DNA from: JABDIY01 sp963751955
GTDB taxonomy: Bacteria > Actinomycetota > Acidimicrobiia > Acidimicrobiales > SZUA-35
Length of the DNA stretch: 64,000 nt
Assembly (NCBI GenBank): GCA_963751955.1
Contig: CAVVWM010000012.1
Span: 1 to 64,000 of the forward strand
Direction: 5' to 3'
In this document: positions 42,126-51,606 of the stretch, piece by piece
Numbering within the stretch: position 1 is the stretch's first letter
Layout: every line of letters begins with the position of its first letter
Position numbers and translations under genes: made by a program
Notes under the pieces: generated by a model
Databases searched by the model: none
The model's input: the letters and a program-made list of their open reading frames with translations, nothing else
What the model was told of the DNA's origin: nothing

Positions 42126-43359
42126 GTGACTCTCGATCAAGTCGCCTTCACCGACATCTATCGCCGGGAGGTAGGGCGGTGCACGGCAACTCTGGTCCGA
42201 GTGCTGGGCGATGTCGACCTAGCAGAAGACGCAGTTGCCGATGCGTTCGAACGAGCTGCGGATCGCTGGGCCAGGGATGGGTTACCACCCAACCCTGGCG
42301 GCTGGATCACAACAACAGCCCGCAATCGGGCGATCGATCGATTGCGTCGGGAGTCCACTCGAAACGCCCACGAACGTGAGTCGGTCGAGATTCACAACTG
42401 GGATCCGGAGCCATCGATCGACCTCGGCGAGGTGTCCGTCGTACCCGACGACCAGCTTCGACTGCTGTTTCTTTGCTGCCACCCAGCCCTTGCACCCGAC
42501 GTACAGGTGGCTCTCACCCTTCGACTGCTGGCCGGGCTGACAACCAAGGAGATCGCTCGAGCGTTCTTGGTGCCCGAAGCAACGATGGCCCAGCGGTTGA
42601 CACGGGCGAAGCGCAAGATTCGGCTCGCCAGGATGGCCTACCGATTGCCGGACCCCGATGAACTCACAGCCCGGCTCGATCCAGTTCTGGCCACGATCTA
42701 CCTGATATTCACAGAGGGCCACACGGCCACAGCCGGAGAGGAGCTGGAACGGCCCCCACTCACTGCTGGAGGCAGTTCGGATGGCACGTACGCTCGTCGA
42801 TCTGCTCCCGGAGGAGCTCGAAGCGGTCGGGTTGCTCGCACTCCTGCTACTCACCCAGGCTCGTTCTCGGGCTCGTACCGGGCCGGAGGGCGAGATCGTC
42901 AGACTTGCCGATCAAGACCGCACACGTTGGGACCGAGAGATGATCGAGGAGGGCCACGATCTTGTTCGGTGGTGTCTGCGCCGCAACAAACCCGGCCCCT
43001 ACCAACTGCAAGGAGCGATAGCAGCTGTCCATGCTGATGCCGAAACGGCGTCAACGACCGATTGGGCGCAGATCGTGGCTTCCTATGACCGCCTGATCGA
43101 GTTGCGCCCGACGGCGATCGTGGCTCTCAACCGGGCGATCGCGGTGATGGAACTCCGCGGCCCCGAGGCCGCCCTCGAATTGTTCGAACGGATCGACCTC
43201 CCCAACTATCACCTCTACCACGCGGCCAAGGCCGAAGCGCTCGACCGCACTGGTCGGCACCGGGAGGCGACCCAAGCACTTCAGCGGGCGCTCGCCCTGA
43301 CATCGAATGCGTCCGAAGTTCGCCATCTGGAGACGCGGCTCGCAGAACTCGGCGGCTAA
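42126..43359 (+). CDS. ECF42-like sigma factor with TPR-type C-terminus (frameshifted)
   Basis: A sigma-70-family regulator of about 410 residues once repaired. Region 2 is FTDIYRREVGRCTATLVRVLGDVDLAEDAV, region 4 RLLAGLTTKEIARAFLVPEATMAQRLTRAKRKI, then the SigJ/DUF6596-type extension YLIFTEGHTATAGEELER. The remainder lies in another frame; removing one C from CCCCC at 42753-42757 joins PHSLLEAVRMARTLVDLLPEE to the helical-repeat tail ending RHLETRLAELGG. ECF42 sigma factors are characteristically paired with DGPF/YCII proteins, and one lies convergently here, overlapping by four bases. They usually lack an anti-sigma factor. Confidence 0.8.
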
Positions 43360-43718
43360 GAACCGGGCATCTCGAAGAACGGCCGAACCTCGATCGGCTG
43401 GCCGATGAGAGCGGTGACACGACCGGCCCACGACAGCGCCTCGTCGAGGTCGTCGGCGTTGACGATGTAGAAACCAGCTATGTGTTCTTTGGCCTCTGCA
43501 AATGGCCCATCGGTCATCGAAAGCGCTCCGGCGGCCATGCGCACGACCGTGGCAACGTCGGCGTCGGTGAGCTTGCCTCCGAACACGAACGAGCCGGCTT
43601 GCTTCATCTCCGCCTCGAGGGACATTACCGACTCCATGGAAGCTTCCATTTCCTCAGGCGTCATGGGGGGTGGGGCTTGGCCCTCCACCGCATGGACGGA
43701 TAGCAGGTACTGGCTCAT
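43356..43718 (-). CDS. YCII/DGPF domain protein
   Basis: A 120-residue YCII-related protein of the DGPF type: MSQYLLSVH opening, then FGGKLTDADVATVVRM and the named motif TDGPFAEAKEHIAGFYIV. The ATG at 43718, with AAAGGAG upstream, is preferred over the longer frame to 43751. DGPF proteins are encoded next to ECF42-group sigma factors and are likely part of their regulatory output; the biochemical activity is unknown. It converges on the sigma factor gene with a four-base overlap of the coding ends. Confidence 0.88.
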   Translation of the reverse strand: MSQYLLSVHAVEGQAPPPMTPEEMEASMESVMSLEAEMKQAGSFVFGGKLTDADVATVVRMAAGALSMTDGPFAEAKEHIAGFYIVNADDLDEALSWAGRVTALIGQPIEVRPFFEMPGS

Positions 43719-43792
43719 GTTTCTCCTTTTGGGTGGGAACGGTTCACACACTCAACATGTCTACGAGCAGCATCCGCCAATTCGACATCAAG

Positions 43793-44677
43793 CTATGCCC
43801 CCGCAATGACGGCCGAGCGCCGACGCTCGAGAAACACCGCGTAGATTCCGCTGACGACGAGCACGACCATGCCGAGCAAGGTGAGTGCGTCGGGCATCTC
43901 ATCGAACAGAACAATCCCCACCGCAACCGCGCCGATGAGAACCGAATATCGAAACGGTGCGGACACGCTCAGGTCTCCGACCCGAACGGTCTGGATCGTG
44001 AACAGGTATCCCACCACCAAGAACCCGCTTGCGAGAAGGATCAGTAAGGCGCTGTCCAAACCGACTCGATCCCAGCCTGAACCGAGCGAGAGAGCGCCGG
44101 TGAGCAGAGCGAGACCCACCGCGGTAGCGAACGCAATTGAGAGCGCGGGAACATCCGATTCGATCCGACGAGTGGCCAGCTCGCGCACTACGAGCAGCAG
44201 GGCGCTTGCCAGGACCACCACCGACCAGACGGAGAATCCATCGGTTGCGGGGCGCACGATCACAACAACGCCAACGAAGCCCACGAGAACTGTGAGGTAC
44301 TGACGCCCACTCACACGCTCATGAAGCAGCCACGCAGCAGCGAGCGTTACGGCGAACGGAACGATCTGAACGATTGCCTGCGCATTGGCGAACTCGATCC
44401 GAACGAGCGCGGCGAAGAAGAGTGCGGCAGCGAGAACCTCAGCCACAACTCGAACGACCAACGGACGTCCCAGGTGAGCGCGGGTGGTCTGCTCGCCACG
44501 CAGCCGTGCCAAAGTTCCCAGAACACATGCCAGGCAGAGGCTTCTCAGACACAGGACCTGATAGACCCCGAGATCGTTCTCGGTCGCTTTGCGGACGAGC
44601 CCATCGTTCACGACGTATCCCGTCGAACCGATCACCATGTACAGCGACCCTTGGGCATTGGGCGAGAGCCGTGTCAC
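43793..44677 (-). CDS. EamA family (DMT) transporter
   Basis: A 294-residue integral membrane protein with about ten transmembrane helices in two EamA repeats (for example VRVVAEVLAAALFFAALV, YLTVLVGFVGVVVIV, and the second-half LLILLASGFLVVGYLF and ALTLLGMVVLVVSGIYAVFL). The layout matches drug/metabolite transporters that export amino acids, nucleosides or metabolites. The substrate is unknown. It is divergent from the ABC exporter operon, with a palindromic operator candidate between them. Confidence 0.87.
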   Translation of the reverse strand: MTRLSPNAQGSLYMVIGSTGYVVNDGLVRKATENDLGVYQVLCLRSLCLACVLGTLARLRGEQTTRAHLGRPLVVRVVAEVLAAALFFAALVRIEFANAQAIVQIVPFAVTLAAAWLLHERVSGRQYLTVLVGFVGVVVIVRPATDGFSVWSVVVLASALLLVVRELATRRIESDVPALSIAFATAVGLALLTGALSLGSGWDRVGLDSALLILLASGFLVVGYLFTIQTVRVGDLSVSAPFRYSVLIGAVAVGIVLFDEMPDALTLLGMVVLVVSGIYAVFLERRRSAVIAGA

Positions 44678-44760
44678 CGACGCAGGATAGGTCGCTCATC
44701 GGCGGAGAGTTCCGGGATCGAAAGTGCTTGACACGAAACTCAACAAGCGTAGAGTAACTA

Positions 44761-44776
44761 TTAAACGTCCGTTGAA
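44761..44776. promoter_or_regulatory. Putative TetR operator of exporter operon
   Basis: TTAAACGTCCGTTGAA: seven-base arms around TC with one mismatch, 18 bases before the permease start. The last gene of that operon encodes a TetR-type regulator, a natural candidate to bind it. The sequence is unlike the operator near the BetI-like gene. Confidence 0.6.
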
Positions 44777-44794
44777 TTTGAAGAGGTTGCCTCG

Positions 44795-45835
44795 ATGCGT
44801 GCGATGATCCTGAAGGAATTCCGGCAGATGCGGCGCGACCGGCGGACGTTGGCGCTGATGGTCGGCCTCCCGCTGATGATGCTCATCATCTTCGGCTACG
44901 CAGCAAGATTCGACATCAAGGAAATCGACACTGCGGTGCTCGGCCCTGGAGCACCAGAGCTCGCCGCCCAGCTCCCAGAAGTCTTCGCCATCAACGAGAT
45001 CGATCCGGCCGGGGACCGCACCGACGCCACCGAGTTATTGCGTGATTCAGAGGTAGGCGTTGCGTTCGTGACTATGGGTGAAGGTGCCGTGATGATGGTC
45101 GACGGATCAGAACTCTTCGTGGCCCAGTCAGCCTTGCGGCGCGTACCTCCCGGAGTGTTCCCGGAAATCCTCTTCAACCCGAACCTCGATACCGCCAAGG
45201 TGATGGTCCCCGCCCTCATCGGCTTGGTTCTGCTGTTCGTTGGCACAGTGATTACGAGTCTTGGCGTCGTGCGTGAGCGGGAGCAGGGAACCCTGGAGCA
45301 GCTCGCTGTTATGCCTCTCAGTCCAATCGACGTGACTGTCGGGAAGATCGCGCCGTACTTCTTGGTAGCAACGATTGACATGGTGGTCGTGACGCTTGCC
45401 GGGCTCTATCTGTTCGATGTTCCCTTCGAGGGCTCCTTCATCATGTTTGCGCTCTTCGGCCTCACGTTCACGTTCGTGGTGTTGGGTATAGGCGTAGCGA
45501 TCTCCACCGTGTCGCAGTCACAAGGCGAGGCGATACAGCTGGCGATCATGTTGATGTTGCCCCAGATCATGCTCTCGGGAATGATCTTCCCTCTCGAATC
45601 GATGGCCGGTGGGGTCCGGTGGATCGGCTATCTCCTACCGCTCACCTGGTTCGTGATCGGATCCCGTGGGCTTCTGCTCAAAGGAACCGAACCGGCGGCG
45701 CTGCTCGTGCCATTGGGGATTCTCATGTTGATGGCGATAGTCGTTTTCAGCATTGCCGTGGTCCGCTTCCGACGTGATCTCGCACCCAAACAATCCGATG
45801 ACCCCGAGTTTGCCGACGCAGGTTTGACGTCATGA
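44795..45835 (+). CDS. ABC-2 type transporter permease
   Basis: A 346-residue ABC-2 permease similar to YbhR/YbhS. The N-terminus MRAMILKEFRQMRRDRRTLAL leads into the first helix; a long extracytoplasmic domain (about 40-150) follows, then five helices, with GVVREREQGTLEQLAVMPLSP as the ATPase-coupling segment and LPQIMLSGMIFPLESMA before the end. Such permeases export drugs or lipophilic compounds. First gene of a four-gene operon with overlapping start and stop codons throughout. Confidence 0.9.
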   Translation: MRAMILKEFRQMRRDRRTLALMVGLPLMMLIIFGYAARFDIKEIDTAVLGPGAPELAAQLPEVFAINEIDPAGDRTDATELLRDSEVGVAFVTMGEGAVMMVDGSELFVAQSALRRVPPGVFPEILFNPNLDTAKVMVPALIGLVLLFVGTVITSLGVVREREQGTLEQLAVMPLSPIDVTVGKIAPYFLVATIDMVVVTLAGLYLFDVPFEGSFIMFALFGLTFTFVVLGIGVAISTVSQSQGEAIQLAIMLMLPQIMLSGMIFPLESMAGGVRWIGYLLPLTWFVIGSRGLLLKGTEPAALLVPLGILMLMAIVVFSIAVVRFRRDLAPKQSDDPEFADAGLTS

Positions 45836-46632
45836 CCTGGATCGCTCGAGATGTCACCGTCAACTTCGGATCTCACCGAGCGCTGGACCGGGTGGTCATG
45901 ACCATCGAGCCCGGCGTTATCCACTCCGTGATCGGTGGCGACGGAGCCGGAAAGACCACATTGCTGAAAGTGCTGGCAGGACTCGACGTTGGCGAGCGCG
46001 GCTCAGTTCGACTTCCGCCGCCAGCCAGAATCGGTTTCGTTCCGTCCTCCGGAGGTGTCTTTGGCGACCTGAGTGTCTCGGAGAACGTCGAGTTCGTAGC
46101 AGATGTTCACGGCGTCAAAAACTGGCGAGAACGAGCCGACATGTTGCTGGAGCGCGCCGCGATTGCTCAGTTCGGCGATCGAATATCCGCCCGGTTGTCC
46201 GGAGGCCAGCGCCGCAAGCTGGCCGGGGTCATGGCGCTCCTGCACCAGCCCGATCTGCTCGTACTGGATGAGCTGACCACCGGCATCGACCCTGTCAGCC
46301 GAATGGAGCTCTGGCGACTCATCGCTGGAGCCGCTGCCGAGGGCGCCGCTGTCGTCGCATCCACGAGCTACCTGGATGAAGCGGAACGAGCCGAATCGGT
46401 GCTCCTACTCCACGAGGGTCGAGTTCTTGCCACCGGGTCGCCTGCGTCGATCGCCTCGTCAGTCCCGGGCTCGATCCTCGATTGTGCAACGCCCCTCAAT
46501 CGGTCCCTTGCCTGGCGGCGGGGTAACCGATGGCGGCAGTGGGACCCAGATGGGAATCGCACCTCCGGCGCTGTCACTTTGGAAGACGCTGCGATCGTGC
46601 TGGAGCTCACTGAGATGCGGACTACCCGATGA
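45832..46632 (+). CDS. ABC transporter ATPase, degenerate partner
   Basis: A 266-residue ABC ATPase. Walker A is GGDGAGKTTLLK, the signature is canonical (RLSGGQRRKLAG), and Walker B is LLVLDELTTGIDP. Two key positions are lost: the Q-loop reads GFVPSSGG without Gln, and the switch region reads VASTSYLDEAE, with Ser where the H-loop His should be. It should therefore hydrolyse ATP poorly at its own site while lending its signature to the neighbouring ATPase. It overlaps both neighbouring genes by four bases. Confidence 0.87.
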   Translation: MTWIARDVTVNFGSHRALDRVVMTIEPGVIHSVIGGDGAGKTTLLKVLAGLDVGERGSVRLPPPARIGFVPSSGGVFGDLSVSENVEFVADVHGVKNWRERADMLLERAAIAQFGDRISARLSGGQRRKLAGVMALLHQPDLLVLDELTTGIDPVSRMELWRLIAGAAAEGAAVVASTSYLDEAERAESVLLLHEGRVLATGSPASIASSVPGSILDCATPLNRSLAWRRGNRWRQWDPDGNRTSGAVTLEDAAIVLELTEMRTTR

Positions 46633-47465
46633 CTCCCCTCGACGCAACGAACGTGGTCCGAACATTCGGCGCCTTCACCGCCGTTGACGATGTGTCGATC
46701 TCGGTGGAGGCCGGTGAAGTTGTTGGTCTGTTGGGTGCAAACGGTGCCGGCAAAACAACGCTGATCAAGATGCTGCTAGGTCTGCTTCGCCCGACAGCCG
46801 GACGGATCAGACTGTTCGGACAGGTCCAGACCAGAGAGCAGCGGCGGCGCATCGGATATGTACCCCAGAATCTGGGCCTCTACACCGACCTGACGGCAGC
46901 GGAGAATTTGGAGTTTCGGGCCGATGTCTTCGGTGTCGACCCGGCGGCGCTCGGCGATATCGACGATGGGCTGATCCGTTCAATGTCGCTGGGAATGCAA
47001 CGCCGAGCAGCGTTTGCAGCCGCCACTCAGCACCGACCCGAGCTGCTCGTGCTCGACGAACCAACCTCGGGGGTTTCGCCGCTGGCCCGGAGCGACCTAT
47101 GGGACCTGATCCGCTCGAGGGCCGAAGCCGGCGCTGCCGTGCTGGTGTCTACCCACTACATGGATGAAGCGGAGCAGGCGGACCGTCTCGTCGTGATGTC
47201 GAACGGTCACGTTGTGGCCGAAGGATCGGTTACAGCTGTGATCAACGGACGGCAAACGGTCGAAGTCGCAAGCGACGAATGGTCAAGTGCCCTGAACGCA
47301 CTCGACCATGACGGTCGACGGCTGGCCTTGGCCGGGCGGAACGTGCGGGTTCTCTCCACCAGAATCGAGACTGTTGCAGACGAACTTCGGCGCGCCGGCA
47401 TCAACGCCAGCGTCGAGCTGGTGCCAGCAACGCTCGACGAAAGCTTGGTCGAGATGAATCCGTGA
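46629..47465 (+). CDS. ABC transporter ATPase
   Basis: A 278-residue ABC ATPase. Walker A is GANGAGKTTLIKM, the Q-loop GYVPQNLGLY is intact, Walker B is LLVLDEPTSGVSP and the H-loop VSTHYMDEAE is intact. The signature is degenerate: SMSLGMQRRAAF instead of LSGGQ. Paired with the previous gene, this gives one canonical and one non-canonical nucleotide site. YbhF in E. coli has two such domains in one chain; here they are separate genes. Confidence 0.88.
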   Translation: MTPLDATNVVRTFGAFTAVDDVSISVEAGEVVGLLGANGAGKTTLIKMLLGLLRPTAGRIRLFGQVQTREQRRRIGYVPQNLGLYTDLTAAENLEFRADVFGVDPAALGDIDDGLIRSMSLGMQRRAAFAAATQHRPELLVLDEPTSGVSPLARSDLWDLIRSRAEAGAAVLVSTHYMDEAEQADRLVVMSNGHVVAEGSVTAVINGRQTVEVASDEWSSALNALDHDGRRLALAGRNVRVLSTRIETVADELRRAGINASVELVPATLDESLVEMNP

Positions 47466-48057
47466 ACACCGAGACCACTCCCCCGCGGCCGATCGGCAGG
47501 CGCCCGGGCGATCCTGACGAGACAAAACTGGCCATCCTCACCGCTGCAGAAAACACTTCGGTGCGGTCGGCTTCGACCGGGCGACGATTCGAAAGATCGC
47601 CGAAACCGCCGACGTCGACCCTGCGCTGATCATTCACCACTTCGGCAACAAACAACAGCTGTTCGTCCATGCTCACGAGTTGCCCATAGACCCCGCAGCC
47701 TTCGTTGCCTCGATTGCTGCTGTTCCTTTGTCCAAACGAGGCGAGGCCTTCGCAAGGATCTACCTGGACATGTTCAGCCAGCCCGGTTCGCCGGCGCTTT
47801 CCATGCTCGGTGCTGCGGCCACCAACGACGACGCAGCCCGAATGATGCGGGAGTTCATCAACTCCACGCTGATCTCACATGCAGAAGATCTCGTTTCGGG
47901 GTCTGATCCCGAACTTCGAATAGCGCTGATTGGGAGCCACATGGTCGGAGTCCTGTTCACGAGAGAACTGCTTCGCGTCGAGCAGCTGACTTCGTTGGAC
48001 ACCGACTCGTTGGCCTCGCTCATCGCACCGGCTATTCAGAAGTACTTCAGCGGCTAG
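47462..48057 (+). CDS. TetR family regulator (frameshifted)
   Basis: A TetR-type regulator of about 198 residues, divided by one missing base at the AAAA 47550-47553. The GTG at 47462 overlaps the ATPase stop; the first frame gives RRPGDPDETKLAILTAAE, the second HFGAVGFDRATIRKIAETAD, then the recognition segment VDPALIIHHFGNKQQLF and the ligand domain to 48057. It resembles YbhR-operon regulators (CecR/YbiH position). The probable target is the palindrome before the permease gene. As sequenced, the DNA-binding domain would not be made. Confidence 0.75.
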
Positions 48058-48248
48058 CCCGCACGGCGGCGGTGTTTTGCCTACCCAGGGGCAGCCCACG
48101 CCAAGCCTGGTCTTCAGTATCATTGGTCATACCCCGAAGCGAAGCCCAGACATCCACCTCGTAAGAGATGCTCCCGTGGTTATCGCAACCGGATCCAATT
48201 CAACCCAGAACTCGGCAGCTGTGCTGCTGAATCATCCAAGGAATGTCA

Positions 48249-48740
48249 ATGTTCACCAAGCGCCGCATCGCCGGCCTGTCACTCGTTCTCACCGCAGCTG
48301 TCCTCGCAGCAGCCTGTTCATCAACCGAGGATTCCGAGGCCGAAGCCACCACGACGACTGCGGCCCCAACGACTACGGCCCCAACGACTGCGGCCCCAAC
48401 ACAACCGATCGAGGCCGGCATCACCGATCCCTCAGAGCTACTGCTCACGCTGGCCCAGACGTGGGACGACGCCGACTGGGAAAAGATGGGCTCATTCGCC
48501 AACTCCAACGTTGTAGAGGTTGCCAAGGAATGGCGGGACGCCAACGGGTTCGTGAACATCACGCCCGAAAATATCGATGTGATCCTGGAGACCTGTTTCG
48601 TACCGGGAGCCGGCGTAACCATGTGTGAGTTCGTGTACGCACCCCCTGAAGGTTTTGGCCTCATATTCAACTCAACATACGAGAGCACCGACGCTGGACT
48701 CAGAATCACAGACCTCCAGTTCGGCGGCGACACCGGCTGA
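48249..48740 (+). CDS. Small secreted lipoprotein
   Basis: A 163-residue predicted lipoprotein. After a basic start (MFTKRRIAGL), the hydrophobic segment ends VLAAAC (Cys23). A Thr/Pro/Ala-rich linker (about 30-55) leads to a domain with one Cys pair (ILETCFVPGAGVTMCEFVY). No family recognised; it resembles small nuclear-transport-factor-like or SnoaL-like lipoproteins only in length. ATG 48249 is preferred to 48243 because AAGGA then sits at proper spacing. Confidence 0.72.
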   Translation: MFTKRRIAGLSLVLTAAVLAAACSSTEDSEAEATTTTAAPTTTAPTTAAPTQPIEAGITDPSELLLTLAQTWDDADWEKMGSFANSNVVEVAKEWRDANGFVNITPENIDVILETCFVPGAGVTMCEFVYAPPEGFGLIFNSTYESTDAGLRITDLQFGGDTG

Positions 48741-48750
48741 GGGCCCAACA

Positions 48751-49620
48751 TCAACGGTTGTGCTGGAGGACCTGGGACAGGTAGTCGGCCGTTTCGTTGT
48801 ACGCCCGATCGATTCCGGCTCTGATAGAGGCGCCGTGGTTGTAGCGAAGCTTCGATGGGTCGTTGAATTTCGCCCGGGGGTCGAGCCCTGTTGGAAGGAT
48901 ATGGATATCTACACCCTCGGGAAGGTTGTCCATGTCGGAGTGAAACCGGTGTCGACGAGAAATCTCGAATGCGACGAAGGCAACATCCCATGCGTTTCGG
49001 GGCACTCGTAGGGGTGCGTCGATGTTGCCGACATGCAACACATAGATCGTTGATGCGCCCAATTCAAGCGCCCGCGAGATGGGAATCGAATTGACCACAC
49101 CGCCGTCGATGTAGTGCTTGCCGTTGACCTCGACCGGTGGCAGCAAACCGGGAACCGCACAGGAACTCAGGACCGCTTCAATCAGGGGACCCGATTCGAA
49201 CCAACACTCGGCCGACAGCTCAACACAGGCTGCGGAACACTGGAATGGAACTGTCAGGTCCTCGAAGTTCTCAACCGGCAACCAGTCCAACAGAAGTTTG
49301 CGCATTGCGTCGTTGGTGTGGAGGTGGGTGCGGTGACGTGCGATGTTGGCGATCCGGCTGAACAGCCCCTCGCGAAGAACGCCTCGGGCGGTCAGTTCTT
49401 CCCACATACCTTCGAGGCGCTCGGCCATTTCTTCCAAAGGGCCAGATGAAATGACAGCACCGTTGATGGCACCGATGGACGTACCGACAACCACGTCAGG
49501 GCGGATGCCCGCTTCGGCGAGCGCCTTGATCATCCCGACCTCGGCTGCGCCTCGGAGGCCGCCGCCGCCCAGGACGAAGGCGGTCTTCTCGCCGCCGCGG
49601 GTTTCGGTGTGATCCACCAT
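48751..49620 (-). CDS. Patatin-like phospholipase
   Basis: A 289-residue patatin-domain hydrolase. The oxyanion motif is LGGGGLRGAAEVG, the nucleophile elbow VVGTSIGAING with Ser in Gly-x-Ser-x-Gly, and the catalytic Asp in YIDGGVVNS. This Ser-Asp dyad is typical of bacterial RssA-type patatins, which act as lysophospholipases or acyl esterases. No signal peptide. It converges with the lipoprotein gene and is divergent from the PlsC-like gene, a pairing that hints at phospholipid turnover. Confidence 0.9.
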   Translation of the reverse strand: MVDHTETRGGEKTAFVLGGGGLRGAAEVGMIKALAEAGIRPDVVVGTSIGAINGAVISSGPLEEMAERLEGMWEELTARGVLREGLFSRIANIARHRTHLHTNDAMRKLLLDWLPVENFEDLTVPFQCSAACVELSAECWFESGPLIEAVLSSCAVPGLLPPVEVNGKHYIDGGVVNSIPISRALELGASTIYVLHVGNIDAPLRVPRNAWDVAFVAFEISRRHRFHSDMDNLPEGVDIHILPTGLDPRAKFNDPSKLRYNHGASIRAGIDRAYNETADYLSQVLQHNR

Positions 49621-49711
49621 GATGCGAGGCTACCCACGCGCCGGGCGAAGCGGGGTGAAATACAGTTGCTCACGTGCCGATCGGGTCGATCGACCAAGAG
49701 AGGGGGATCCG

Positions 49712-50725
49712 GTGACCAAGCCTTCAACTATCTGGGTTCCCCCGCGCTGGATTCGGGTGATGGTAATCACCCCGATCGTTTTCATCGCCACAGCGCTGGT
49801 GACAGTCGCTTCACCACTTCTTCATGTGGTCTTGGCCTTCATCGACATCGTGGATCGGAAGGACTGGCGGTTCACCCGGATGGGCGGCCTTGGCATCGCC
49901 CTTTGCGTCACCGAGTTCTTCGGCCTCGTTGCCTGTTTTGTTCTGTGGGTCGGGTCGGGATTCGGGTGGCGTATCGGTTCGCCACGGTTTCAACGAGCTC
50001 ACAACAGGGTTTTCGGGTGGTGGTTGGAACTGGTGACGAGGGCGCTTCGGTTCTACCTGGGCTTCGAGTTCTTGGTTCCCATGACCGAACGAATCGACGG
50101 TCCGATTCTCACCTTTGCCCGTCATGCGGGCCCTGGCGATGCATTCCTTCTGGCTCGCACAGTGATCAGGGATTACAAACGCCAATTACGGATGCTTGGC
50201 ACACACAGGCTGTTGTGGGATCCCTTCATGAACCACATGATGCTACGGCTGCCAAACGTGTTCCTGGAACAGAAACCCAGGCGCGGCCGAGACCAGTCGG
50301 CCGAGATCACCAAAATGTGCGCAACCATGGGCGATGACAGTGTGGTGATCATCTTCCCCGAGGGTGGCAACTGGACGCCCAGCCGCTGGAAGCAGTCGAT
50401 CGAAACACTCGAAACACTTGGCGAGCGAGAGCGAGCCACACGGGCGGCGAGGATGACCCATGTGCTCCCGCCGCGATCGGCCGCGGTCGCCGCTGCATTG
50501 GACGCACGCGACGATATGACGGTCGTGTTCGTTGCTCATGAGGGCCTCGACGACCTGTATTCGCTCAGCCAAATCTGGCGCAACATCCCACTCCGGCGCA
50601 CGGTTCGTGCCAGCTATTGGTCAATCGCCGAACACGAGATCCCAACCGATCGAGCGGAGCTGACATCATGGCTCTACAACCAATGGGCCCTGGTTGACGA
50701 ATGGATAGAAGCCAGTCGACCCTGA
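49712..50725 (+). CDS. PlsC-like acyltransferase
   Basis: A 337-residue membrane-associated acyltransferase. Two hydrophobic segments near the N-terminus (VMVITPIVFIATALVTV and FGLVACFVLWVGSGFGW) precede the catalytic motif ARHAGPGDAFL (His-x4-Asp) and the acceptor-binding FPEGGNWTP. This is the lysophosphatidate acyltransferase fold of PlsC, although an LPLAT homologue of unknown acceptor is possible. The GTG at 49712, with GAGAGGGGG upstream, is preferred to the longer frame from 49619, which would overlap the patatin start. Confidence 0.84.
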   Translation: MTKPSTIWVPPRWIRVMVITPIVFIATALVTVASPLLHVVLAFIDIVDRKDWRFTRMGGLGIALCVTEFFGLVACFVLWVGSGFGWRIGSPRFQRAHNRVFGWWLELVTRALRFYLGFEFLVPMTERIDGPILTFARHAGPGDAFLLARTVIRDYKRQLRMLGTHRLLWDPFMNHMMLRLPNVFLEQKPRRGRDQSAEITKMCATMGDDSVVIIFPEGGNWTPSRWKQSIETLETLGERERATRAARMTHVLPPRSAAVAAALDARDDMTVVFVAHEGLDDLYSLSQIWRNIPLRRTVRASYWSIAEHEIPTDRAELTSWLYNQWALVDEWIEASRP

Positions 50726-50754
50726 CGAAGTGGATCGAAGTCGGTTGATCGAAC

Positions 50755-51606
50755 TCACGGTGTTACCCGATTGCTCCGACCCAACTCCTCGCCGTCGGCA
50801 TTTCTCGCCACAACCCAGTACGTCACGCTGCCTGGATCAGCGGCAGCGACGGTCACCGAATTCGCCGATGGGTCTCTGAGCACGACGATCGTCCGCTGAC
50901 TGTCACCGCGTGCAGCGATTACTTCCCAGCCAGCAATCTGTTCGTCTTTCGAAAACGTCCAACTGAGCTCCACTCCTGAACGGGTGGGAACGCCGCTGCG
51001 AAGTGTGATCGCTACGGCGCGATCGACGATCGAGGTAGGGGGCCGGGTTGGCGTGGTCGAACCAATCGTGGACGCCATGCTTGTGGGCGGAGAACTAGTG
51101 GTCGGCCTTGTGGATGGAGGAGTCGTGCTGCTTGGTATCGATGGGGTTGCTGTGGTTGTGGTCCTCTCCACCGAATCGAGTATCTCGAGTCGACCGTTGG
51201 CAACCACGGCGATCTGCCCATCGGTCAACACGATTCCCTCAACCACCGCCCGGCCATCCTCGCCCACCCGAATCTGTGCCCCTTCTGACAGAACTAGGCC
51301 CTCGGCGCCCTCGATCACCGCGCCGGAGGGAAGCACCACGTCGGTGCCTTGGGCGGCGGACATAACGATCACCAGGGGATCGGAGCTGTTCTCCCTCAAG
51401 ACACCCAGTCCGGCAATTACAACCAGCACAGCGGCCAAGACTCCGGTGAGAGGTCGCCAGGGAATCCGTCGCAGGTGTTCTCGTTGAAGCTCGGCACCGG
51501 TGACCCGAAGATGCGATTCGAGGCGATCGGCGAATCCTTCGTTGACCTCCGGGGCCGGTGACGAAGCGAACGACTCGAGACGTCGCAGGAGTTCCTCTTC
51601 ATTCAT
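50755..51606 (-). CDS. Membrane FecR/Fn3-type anti-sigma-like protein
   Basis: A 283-residue protein. A cytoplasmic N-terminal region of 52 residues (MNEEELLRRLESFASSP) precedes one transmembrane helix (about 53-71). The outer part has a FecR-like beta stretch (GTDVVLPSGAVIEGAEGLVL), a Thr/Ser/Pro linker (about 150-190) and a C-terminal Fn3-type domain. The gene follows an ECF sigma gene and overlaps its end, the usual place of an anti-sigma factor, though no zinc-binding ZAS motif is seen. The ATG at 51606 follows GGAG. Confidence 0.72.
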   Translation of the reverse strand: MNEEELLRRLESFASSPAPEVNEGFADRLESHLRVTGAELQREHLRRIPWRPLTGVLAAVLVVIAGLGVLRENSSDPLVIVMSAAQGTDVVLPSGAVIEGAEGLVLSEGAQIRVGEDGRAVVEGIVLTDGQIAVVANGRLEILDSVERTTTTATPSIPSSTTPPSTRPTTSSPPTSMASTIGSTTPTRPPTSIVDRAVAITLRSGVPTRSGVELSWTFSKDEQIAGWEVIAARGDSQRTIVVLRDPSANSVTVAAADPGSVTYWVVARNADGEELGRSNRVTP

